A stretch of DNA of 64,000 nucleotides from Campylorhamphus procurvoides (taxonomy: Eukaryota > Chordata > Aves > Passeriformes > Dendrocolaptidae): contig WBMV01002658.1 of the NCBI GenBank assembly GCA_013396655.1, positions 24,409 through 88,408 on the forward strand, written 5' to 3'. Position 1 is the stretch's first letter. The number at the start of each line of letters is the position of its first letter. A model generated the notes under the pieces. The model was given only the letters and a program-made list of their open reading frames with translations. It had not been told where the DNA came from and searched no databases. This document shows positions 12,401 through 24,400 of the stretch, piece after piece. The position numbers and the translations under genes were made by a program.

Positions 12401-15400
12401 TTAGAAGATCAGCCTCCCAAAGGAAATCTGTCTCTGTGCACTGGGACAAAGGTCATGGGCACAAACCCCAACACAAACACAACTCAGGACAGAAGAAATT
12501 ACAATTACCTGATATTTCTTATTTCCCCCCATATTAAAATGGTTAGCAGTGACAAAGCCAGAATGGAATGGCAAGGAATAAACAGATTTGTGATTTCGAG
12601 AATAAATGCAGGAAAAGAAAGAAAAGAGCAAAGAAGAGTGGGTTTGTATGTTAGGAAAGGAATGGCAGGAAGGAAAGATGAAAGGACAGCAGGCACAAGT
12701 TTAAGGAAAGGAAAAGACAAGAGGATGGCACAGACTGGCATTTCCCAGACTGGACAGCCTGCAGTGAGGAGGAGCAGGGAATACTGCCCATGGAACTTCA
12801 GTTAAGGAGGTGGAACAAGGAGATGTGGAAAACTGAACAGTTTTGGCAGAGGACAGAGGTTTCCAGGCAGGAAACAGGAGGGCAGGGTGGCTTTACCCTG
12901 GACTGTCAAGACAGCTGTAGTCTGGTGCTCCCCACACACACAAGTGTAGCTTCCTGCATCCTCCTCAGCCAGATCCCGAACCACCAGCTCTGCCTTGGTC
13001 CCTTCCTGCCTCATTCTGTACTTCTCACTGGCTCTGAGAATCCTCTGCTCCTTCCACCACTCCACTGGAGCAGCCTTGGTGAGCTCACAGTGCAGAGTGA
13101 CTTCTCCACCTTCTTCTGCTGCCTGGTCCTGGAGCTCTTCCTTAAAGAGTGGGGGCAGAGCTGAAGGATGCAATGGACAAATGGTCATCAGAAAACCGGA
13201 ATTAAACCCTGGGTTTCTTTTTCATGCTAGAGATTATTTCCCCTTATGTTTGTTTTATTTTTTTCCCAGTCTATTATAGACATGCTTAGCCATAACCAAG
13301 TTCAGGAACTCCAAAAGCACCATTTTTCAGGTGTGATGTGACTTCCCTCACCCTAAAGGACAGTCCCCTGAGTGTCTGTTATTATTCATAATGAAAGGAC
13401 AAGACAGAAAGACCCAGATCTATCAGATTAGCAGCACTCACAAATAACACTGCTGGATACAGGACTATTTTACCCACACAAGCATCATTTCTTAGAGGCT
13501 GATATTGTTATTTTCTGGTTTGTTTTTATGAAAATGTCACAGATTCCAAAATAAAACTACTCCCAGTTTTAAATTGAAGTCTGAAGGGCCATTACACACA
13601 ATAAGGATTTCAGATTCTTACTATTTCCCATTTTGGAAATCATAACCCAAAGACAGAGCAAACTATAAGAATCAACCCTCATAAAAAATAATTCTTAACA
13701 TTTATCCCCAAAAGTGCCTTGTGAAGGGTGCAGAATACAAACAACACACTCCAAATGCCTCAGGAAAAGTCCAGGACTCAGGAAAGGCCAGATCCCTGTT
13801 TGGGAAAAATCTGGAGGGAACAGAACTGGATCTCTGCCCACGTTCCTCAAAGCCAAGCACTGTTGCTCCATTACAATGGACACTCATCCATGAGAGAAGA
13901 GTGGAAATGAGGTTATTCACATAAGGATTTGTTTGTGGGTTGGGTTATTTAACCCTCAATTAGCCTTTGTCCAGTTCCTGGACAGCAGAGGGCATGATAG
14001 ACCAGACCTGTGTGTTTGGGAGAAAGATGGGCTTGACTGAAGTGGACTATGGGGTTGGAGCTGGAAAATGTAAATATCCAAGAAGAGGGGACAGAAAGAA
14101 ACATCTCATTTTCTCCTTTTAAAGGACAGATTAACAGTGACCCAAAAATTTGTCATGAGCAACTCTCTCTTGGCAAGAAATGAGTTATAAAAAGAACAAA
14201 GAGAAAGGGATAAAAACGAAGCCAAGCTTTGAAGAAGGTTCAGAATGGTGTCTATGTCTAGAGTTATTAATCAATTTTAACAAGGCCTTTTTACCATGAA
14301 CTGTTAAGGTTGCTGTTGTCTCCTGGTCACCACACACACAGGTGTAATCTCCAGCATCTTTTACTTCCAGGCCATGAATGGCCAGTTCTACAGTGGTGCC
14401 AGACTGTCTCATGTCATATTTGTCACTTGCTTCGAGCACTTTGGGCCCTACTTTCCACTTCACTGGAGCCTCTTTGGTTAATTCACACCTCAGAGTGACT
14501 GATGCTCCCTCTTGGACTTCTTCATTCCTCAGGCCTTCCTTGAAAAGCACTGGCAGGGCTGGGGATGGAAAGTTAAGAGTGTATTTAAACTATTTAAATG
14601 AAGCCATCAGCACCACGGAGTTCAAATCTGGGCACACCAAAGGGTTTGAGGTTATTGCTACGATGACCTGGAAAACTGAATCCAGGAAGACAAGAGGTGC
14701 TGAGCTGGCAGCTCCAAATACAACAGCTTGGATGGATTCAAGGTAGAATCTAAAGGGTTTGTCACAGGGGCAGGACACCTGAGCTGCTCTACCAGGAGCA
14801 TTTCCCAGGTGCTGTTCCCTGAAACCTCCAGCACTGAGGTTTGCACAGAGAGACAGTCAAAGCCTCATCTTCCTTCCCAAGAACATCAGAACAAGAAATT
14901 CTCCATCCCTGGGCACAAATTAATTCCTAGGGAGAAGCTGATGGGTGGACACTTCACACAGCCAACAGGATGGCTCAGAGGAACAAACCATGGGCAGTGA
15001 TCTGCATTTACCCTTCACCGTCAGAGCCGCCGTGCTGTGCTGCTCTCCACACACACAGGTGTAATCTCCTGCATCCTGCAGCTCCAGCTCGTGGATCTCC
15101 AGCTCAGCGAGGGCTCCCTCCTGCCTCATGGTGTATTTTCCACCTGCCCTGAGCGTTTTGGTGCCTTTCTTCCAGGCCACAGCTGCAGCCTTGGTCAGCT
15201 CACAGCACAGGGTGGCTGTCTGGCTTTCCGTGGCTTGCAGGTCCTTCAGGTCCTCTTTGAAAAGTGCTGGCAGGGCTGAAGGTCACAAAACGGACACGGG
15301 ACATTAAAAGGGACACGTGGCACACGGGTGACAGGAGGGATGGGGTGGTGCAGGGGTGGAGAACACTTTAGGGTGGGAGGTTTTAATTCTGGGACAGTGG

Positions 15401-18400
15401 ACAAACCACCAGACAGGAGGGGGAAAGCAGCCTGGGTACAACCAGACCTTACAGAGAGCTGAAAGGAGGATAAATCTTCAAGGGGTGACCTGGATTAATA
15501 AAAACTGCCCAACATCTGCTCTGCTTGGGTTACTTAGGGGACATGGGGATGTGTTCTGTTCAACTCACTGGGCCTGGTCTTAGAGAGCTTCATACAATTA
15601 ACCTAATGGTCACTAATTAGGATGATACAGACATTGGAACAGAGCAAAGTGGCCTTGAGCCAGCAGTTTTTGTAAGCTGCAGTGACTGGGTCATGAACAT
15701 AGAAAGGTGAAGAGGTCAGAATGAGGAAGAGGAGTTAAAGACCCCCAGAGTGAGACTGAAGACCAGAAATGACCACCTTACCCTGATGCCAAAAGATTCT
15801 GGAAGGCTCTGCCCAAACTCCACCCAATCATTTATATGTATGATCAGATACTGTAACTTTATTAATATGCAAAATTGTATGTTGCAATCACGTATTGAAA
15901 TGTATAAAATGGCTCATTTTGTACTGATGATTCACAGCTCATTTGTCCAGCGCTGCCCAAATAAACACCTTTTGCTGCTAAAACCAGAAACTCTCTTAGT
16001 TTTCCTCATTTCCCAGATTTTCAGCATCAAAGCAAAGGTGAGGGCATCAATGGGGAGCTGTCTCCAGGCTTCATCTCACATCTGTTTTAGGGATCCTAAA
16101 ACCACTTTGTGTATGGAATTGGTGGAAGTTTGACCCTTAAATCACACAATCAGTCCTCGTGGTGACTCCATGCGAAGTCAGACTCACACAAACTATGCAC
16201 AGAAAAGAATGAACATAGTGGCAAAAGTGTGTGTCCTTCAAGCTTCATCTCACATTCACTTTAGGGATCCTAAAACCACTTTGTGTATGGAATTGGTGGA
16301 AGTTTGACCCTTAAATCACACAATCAGTCCTCGTGGTGACTCCATGCGAAGTCAGACTCACACAAACTATGCACAGGAAAGGATGAACACGTTGACAAAA
16401 ATAATTCAAAGTATAAACTCCATAAAATAGCAAGGCCACCCCAATGGGACTGGGTATTACCGTGTACTGCCAGGGAGGCTGTGGACTCCTTGTCCCCACA
16501 CACACAGGTGTAAACCCCGGCATCACTCTCAGCCAGGTTCTGGATCACCAGCTCTGCAGTGACATCCTTCTGCCTCAGTTTGTATTTGTCACTGGGCCTG
16601 AGCACTGTGTGTCCCTTTCTCCACTCCACCGGGGCAGGTTTGGTCAGCTCACAGCGCAGAGTCACTGCTTGGCCTTCCTCACCTTCCTCATCTCTTAATT
16701 CTTCTCTGAAGAGGGCAGGGAGGGCTGAGAAACAGAGCAGCAAATGTTTCCATCACCAGCAGTTCTTGGCCACCAAAACAAAGGAACCCGACGTTCATCG
16801 ATACCTATCCATGCCTAGTTGTTGACGTGAGGATCATCTCACAGAAGTTTCTATCACAGGCAAAAAGGGGTCTTGTAATTCACATTTTTTAAGTAAATTG
16901 GCTCACTGGTTTAGTGATGGATGGAGAATAAACAGCAGGAACGGGAGGACTTCATGTATGGGCAAAACTGTAATTTTCAGCCTGGAAAATTCATTCAGGA
17001 GGTTACACCAAGATCAGGGAAAAAAAGTTAAATGAAAAAAAATGATCAATGAATATCAGACATTAACAGTTACACTGGAGAAATCAAAGAGAATGGGTGA
17101 CATTCCATAAATACAGGAACAAAATAGAAACTAAGAGGTGGAAAAGGTGTCCTAGATTGAAATACACACATTTAGAATCCAAACTCTGAGACATACAAGG
17201 AAGATCCACTGGAGCCAACAGAAGTATCTGCTGCCCAAATGTCTGCTGCAAGGTGAACTGGATGTCTCCTGCCTTCCATGGACTGGATTAACTGAATCTC
17301 CTTCGAGAAAAATGGGGATTTAGGAAGAGCCACCAGCCTTGATCTACAAGATGTATCCCATTCACAGTGCTTGAGGGAGGAGGGAGAATTATGGCCATCT
17401 CAGCTTCAATTAACCCTCTGAAAAAAAAATTGGGCTTGCTTTTCTCCAATGAAATTTTATCCTGACACAGATCAAGCTTCACTGGCAGAAAGGCACAGAA
17501 CATACTGCACATTATTATTATTTTAATCGAGTTCTTATTTTTAACAAGATATAGGTGGGACTATGGAAGGAATGCGCTGCTAATTTAAAAACCACGGAAT
17601 ATTCAAGTGTGATTCACACATTGGAAGAATGAGTTGGGTTCCTCAATATTCAGCATTTTATTCAGTGACTTGGACAATGAAAGGCAGACTTGTCATCAAT
17701 TTGGCAGATGAGCCCAAGGTGGGGAAAGAAGTGAAGGTAAAAGCACTTTGTTCAAGTGGATTAAGATATAGAAAACCTCATAGAAGTATCAGGGGTAAAA
17801 CAGGCTGTAATTGAGTGAGAGCAGGTGGAAAACACCCTATTTAGGACTGACCAAGAACACCAATACCAGATGGAGACCAAGAGGCAGCAGATCTGCACAG
17901 AGGGGTTTGGGATTTGCAAGCTGAAAGAGGCAACTCTGATGTGAATGAAGGAATCACCATAACTGGGATGTGTAAAATGGAGTGTCCCATGCAAGGCACA
18001 TGAAGTCCTTGCATCCTGCTCCCGTCTGACAAAGCCTCAGATGAAGTGCTGGAGTTCTGCTTTTGGCCACCACCCTTCCAAAAGATGGGGATTAACTGAA
18101 GAGGCTCCAGAAAGCAACAAAGAGGGGCTGAAGTTCAGCAAACAAGACCTATGAAGGAAGAGTAAGAGGATTCAAAGTTCTCGAGTCCAGAAAAGAGAAG
18201 ACGGAAGGGAGACATAAAGGAAATATTTAACTAATTCTGTAGAATATGGAACAAGAAATAATGACTTAAGACAACTCAATAAAGACTTCAATTGAAATTA
18301 AAAACAACATTCTGGCAATCCTGATGGTGATCTGGGGCTCAAGGAGGGACTAAGTGGCTTGTAAGAGTCCATTTATTTTCCATGGTTAAATTGGAAGTTG

Positions 18401-21400
18401 AAGACTGAAGCAATCCCTGTTTTATTGATAAATACAAAGATCCAAAGGTTTGGCAGCAAAGCAAAGCAATCAACTCCCTGAGTTCAGACCTACTGAATTT
18501 CCAGGTGAGAAAGAGAATGAAAACACTTCTGCCTGTCTTGAGTTAAGAGTGGAAATAAAGTTTCCCTTTCTTCCAAGGGAAGCTGCAGAGGAATTTGAGC
18601 GAGGACTGTGAATTATTCTTCCATTACAATGCTGAGTGTTATGCCACACGAAAGCTAAACACAAATCTACATTATCCTTGGCCAGAGTTGTAGAGAAAAA
18701 TTGCCTTGAAATGAGTTTTGTTTGTCTTATTTAAAATTCTTTCTCAAATCCTACCACAGCTTGCAATCTAATCATCCTTTTAAAGAAGTGTGAATGTTCC
18801 TCCTGCTCCACCTCTCTAGGCTCAAACCAAAAAGGGGTAAAAACAGGATAAAGAAAACCAGTGTGTGGCATCTTCAGCCTTTGGTGTGGTGGAAAGCAGT
18901 GGACCACCAAGAGCAGGGAGAAGAAAACAAAGCAAATATTAATTCAATCCAAGGAACTGTAACTTGAGTTAGAATTAGAGACAAATCACAGCAAAATGAA
19001 GGAAACCCGTTACTGAGAGAATTAATGATGGCAAGATTAGAGAAAGGACTCAGTGTGTGTCAGTACCGAGGCTTCCAGAGGAGGAGGGAGAAACAACACC
19101 CCAAAGTCCCCCCTTCCTGCTGCCTTTACCATGCACTGTGAGTGCTGCAGTTGTCTTCTCCTCCCCACACACACAGGAGTATTCCCCAGCATCCTTGGCT
19201 TCCAAAGCGTGGATCAGCAGCTGCGCCCTGGTGCCCTCCTGCCTCAGGGTGTATTTCTCACTGGCTTGGAGCACCTTGTGCTTCTTTTTCCACTCCACAG
19301 AGGCAGGTCGGGACAGTTCACACTGGAGAGTGGCTGTCCCACCTTCTGTGGCTTCTTCATCCATCATCTCCCTCTCGAAGCGCACGGGCAAGGCTGAGGA
19401 GTTCAAAATGAGCACAGTGTTGTGACCACAGTAGCCCTTCAAGAAACCACTTAGCTGTGGTCTGGCAACCACATGGGCAAGCAAAGGCTTTCCTAACCAA
19501 GCAGGGCTGATGAACCCCTCTGAGAACCATAAAAAGGTGGCTTTGGAGAGCAGGAAAACACCTCATTCATAAATATGGGGGGATTTTTTATGGTAAAGTC
19601 CATGGCATGAAATGGAGAACCACATCACTCTCAACTTCTCCAGCCCTGCAAGACTGAGCCCCACCTTACTGTGGGTATTGCCTGCCAGAATGGAAAATAA
19701 AGCCCAACAAGGGGGTTTTTTTAATTCTATTTAAATAAAAATAATTACTTTAAAGTTTCATAAATAAAACTATCCCTGAGGCATACATTTCTCTTTTCCT
19801 TGACACCATGAGGAACTTTAAAAAGTCCCTTCCAACACAAACCACTCTGTGAATTCTGTATCTCCTCACACAGGGGGGTTAGGCAGAACTTGACCCCAAA
19901 ATTATTCTGAAACACTGACAACTGTACCAAAAATATCTCAATTTCAGGACTGTAACTTGTTTACAACCAACACCACAATAATATGACTTTTCACTTCTCA
20001 GCACCTGCTCCTCAATCTGAGCATCAAAGAGACGAGTTACCACCAAGAGGAATATCTCAATTTTTTTGCCATGAACACCCGACCTGTACCTGCTAAAATC
20101 ATCACAAATGGGGCTGCAGTTTCAAAGCTGGCACTACCAAGCTCTTAAAAAAATAATCCCTCTAATTTGTTAAATATTTCCCTTTTTTTTCCTTTTTTTT
20201 TACCATTGACTCTCAGCACAGCCGTGGTTCTCTGCTCTCCACAGCAGCACGTGTAATCTCCAGCATCTGCCAGCTCCAAATCACGGATCAGCAGCTCAGC
20301 CACTGTGCCCTCCTGTCTCATGGTGAACTTGTCACTTGTCCCCAGGGCTGTGTGTCCCTTCCTCCAGCCCACGGCAGCTCCGGGCTTGTTGAGTTCGCAG
20401 GTGAAAGTGGCCGTGCCTTTTTCTGTGCCTTCCACGTTCTTCAGCTCCTTTTTGAAACGTGGAGGGAGGGCTGAAGATCACAGTGAGAGAGAGCTTTAAA
20501 ATTGAGGGGAAACTCTGCTTTGACAGCTCCACTGCCTTCAAACCCTTTAATCTATAAAGATTTGGAATGCACAGTACCTGAGAGGCAAAGGATTATTTCA
20601 GGCACACCCCTGCCTTGTGCTTTGCAACACCTCAGACCGACTTGGAAATAAGTGTTGATTAAGAAATAATCCAAGAATCATAAAAGACTGGCTTTGGACA
20701 GCTGGAAAGCACCTTATTCATGAGTCAGAGGGGTTTTTTATGGTGTGGTCCATGGCATGGAATGGAGCACCACCCCAGTCTCAGCTTCTCTGCTCTCACT
20801 GCTGTGAAAATCAGCATTGCACAACTCTAATTTCAGTATTTGCAGGGATGTTTTCAAGGCAATTTAAGATAAAACAACAGAAAGCTGACCCCAAGATTTC
20901 AAGGAACTACGCACGGCGTTTTCTAAAAACTAGATTAAGGATTAAAATGAACACACTGCCTTTTAAAATTACTGAAATGTTTTCATAGCTTCTCAATTCC
21001 ATTCAAGAAAAACAAGTGAAATCCCAATGATATGTGCCCTAAAGACATTATTTAGTGGAAATATTCCAAGTGCTCTCTATGACTTCATCAAGCCCTTCAT
21101 TACCCATGTCCAGATTCNTCCCTGCCTTGTGCTTTGCAACATGTCAGACTGACTTGGAAATAAGTGCTGACTAAGAAATAATCTAAGAATCATAAAAGAT
21201 TGGCTTTGGACAGGTGGAAAGCACCTTAGTCATGAGTCATAGGGGGTTTTTTATGGCATGAAATGGAGCACCACCCCAGTCTCAGCTTCTCAGCTCTCAC
21301 TGCTGTGAAAATCAGCATTGCACAACTCTAATTTCAGTATTTGCAGGGATGTTTTCAAGGCAATTTAAGATAAAACAACAGAAAGCTGACCCCAAGATTT

Positions 21401-24400
21401 CAAGGAACTACGCACGGCGTTTTCTAAAAACTAGATTAAGGATTAAAATGAACACACTGCCTTTTAAAATTACTGAAATGTTTTCATAGCTTCTCAATTC
21501 CATTCAAGAAAAACAAGTGAAATCCCAATGATATGTGCCCTAAAGACATTATTTAGTGGAAATATTCCAAGTGCTCTCTATGACTTCATCAAGCCCTTCA
21601 TTACCCATGTCCAGATTCACTAACAGGGAAGAGCAGGGACTGAAAAGACTCCGTGATGCTCTTTATAAGTCCCAAGGAACTGAAAATACTCTGTGATGCT
21701 CTTTATGAGTCCCAAGGGAAGGACTTTCAGTAGAAGATATTCCCAGTGGTTGGCACAACAATTTAAACTAACAGATGGAATCAAGACCAGCCTGTGGTGC
21801 CCCACGAGGTCACAGATGACAAGGCAGAGAATTCCTCCCAAAGCCAGCTCTTTTACCATGCACTCTCAGGGAAGCCGTGGTCGTCCTGTCTCCACACACA
21901 CACGTGTAATCTCCTGCATCCTGCTCCTCCAGGCTCTGGATTGTCAGCTCAGCAATGGTGTCCTTCAGCCTCATCCTGTACTTGTCACTGGGCTGGAGCA
22001 CCTGGTGGCCCTTCCTCCACTGCACCGGGGCAGGCTTGGTGAGCTCACACTGCAGAACAGCCACCCTGCCCTCCTGGGCTTCCACGGGGCCAAGGTCTCT
22101 TTTGAACTGTGCAGGCAAAGCTACGGGGTGTGATATAAACAGAGAGGGCATCAAAACCACCAACCACGCCTTGGGGGACTCAGAACTAAATCCTGGGGCC
22201 AGTCATTCACTGGGACAGGAAAACAGATCATACATGTTGAAAAACTGCATCTGTTGGGGAAATACTGCAGGATCACAAAGGGTCACCATGATCTGCCTCT
22301 GACACTGCCTTATCAGCATGCCCAGATGCTTCCATTAGTCCTCTCTGCCTACTGAAGTCTGAAATCGTCTATCATGTATGAATTTTGATCAAAAGTCATC
22401 GATCCAGGTGACAGCACTGCCATCTGGAGATCCCTCCCTTCCCCTGGTGCCATAATATATCTGTTTGGTTCAGGAAATCCATTAGCAATATGACTTCAGG
22501 TGCACCTTGAAGGCACAGTTTCCAAGGACATAAATGGTTGTAACACCAGGAATACAGGGGTGTTTTTTAGCAGCATTCAACAAGTTGCTTGGTGATGTTC
22601 TACTAAAGTAAAAAGGAAGAGATTTGCACAGGTATGGAAGTGCTGGGTCAGAGGAGGAGAGGAACAGAAATAACCTCCAGGTGGGAGAAAGAAGAGGAAG
22701 CAGAAGTATGCAGAAAATCTAGGAGAAGAGTTCTGACTCCATAGTTTTTCTCCTCTCTTTAGAACCATCTTATCCCCTAAGGTATATCTCAAATAAACCC
22801 TGTTCTTTTATCTATTGGATTGCACATGAGCTCCTTCTTCTGGAGGGGCAACCAGAGCTCAGCTCTATCCACCACAGAAGGGAGAGGAACAAAACCTCTC
22901 CCACCACTCCCTAAGGCAGGACCTGCAGGATAATGCCATGGGGTGGGGGTTTATTTCATTTATCCTCAGCAGGATGTACCTCAGTCCTGCAGAAGAGGAG
23001 GACAGTCACCCAGTCCTGGTTAAAGAACTTTCCTTCAGGTTAAGCAGGAAAGTTAACTGATTTCAGTGGGACATGATGGCAAACCCTCTGCAAACAGTCC
23101 TGCTCAGTCTTGGCCTCACAGGCAGGTGCTCAAGATGAGAAATTCTCCCAATTTTTCTTTATTCTGCTATAAAGCCATCAGTTTCAAACTGACAGAGTGG
23201 GAGAGGGGAGGAAACACTGCCAGGAAACCAGGAAAATGCTGCAGAATCAAAACATCAGAGCACGTGGGGAAAGAGAGACAGAAAAGGGATGTCCTTGGGA
23301 CACTGCTGTCACACCTGAGAAGGGTTCTACCATGGATGATGTCCTTGGGACATTGCTGTCACACCTGAGAAGGGTTCTACCATCAGGACACTGCTGTCAC
23401 ACCTGAGAAGGGTTCTACCATGGATGATGTCCTTGGGACATTGCTGTCACACCTGAGAAGGGTTCTACCATCAGGACACTGCTGTCACACCTGAGAAGGG
23501 TTCTACCATGGATGATGTCCTTGGGACACTGCTGTCACACCTGAGAAGGGTTCTACCATCAGGACACTGCTGTCACACCTGAGAAGGGTTCTACCACGGA
23601 TGGTGTCCTCAGGACACTGCTATCACAACTGGGAAGGGCTTTTTTACCATGGACTGTCAAGACAGCCGAGGTCTTCTGCTCTCCACACACACAGGTATAT
23701 TCTCCTGTGTCCTCCACCTCCAGGTCTCGGATCAGCAGCTCTGCAGCCGTCTCTTCTTGTCTCATCCTGTACTTTTCACTGGGTCTGAGTGTCTTGCCCC
23801 CTTTTCTCCACTCCACAGGGACCCCGACCTTGCTCAGCTCGCAGCGCAGGGTGGCTGTTCCACCATCTGTGGCCTCTCTGTTCTTCAACCCTTCTTTGAA
23901 AAAGGCTGGCAGAGCTGAAGGACAGCAATACGAGCAGTGAGATGCAACTCTCCAAAGAGCTGAAATTATGTTTAAGTTTCCTTTTCCCTCTTATCTTGAA
24001 CAGATTTATCAACAGGAGAGCAGAGATTCTCAAGAGTCTCCATGAATCAGCATTAGGAAAGAAATGTCATCACCATAAGGAAAGGATTTCATGTGTACAG
24101 TAACCCAGAGAGGTATTTAACATGTACTTAGAGTCACAAATCAATACAAACAGGAGGAGAAAAACATTCTTTTTCCTGTGAAATTTCAAGCAAAAGGAAT
24201 AACTTGAAATTTCTGGGGAAAAAAATGGTTTTCTTATACGGCTTTTTAAACCATAAGGGAAGGATGTTTGCTGTGTTTTCACACCCTTGAGCAAACAAAG
24301 AGACATTTTACATGTAAAAGAAAAAAATAAATGAAACACTGGAGTTTCACTCTCAATGTCAGTTTGAAATGAAACTGTTCATTTCAATACATTGTGGGAA

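Noticed and set aside
22300..22860. Second solo LTR ending near the AATAAA at 22792
   Set aside because: There is no TATA box at a suitable distance and no recognisable boundary, so the evidence is too thin.
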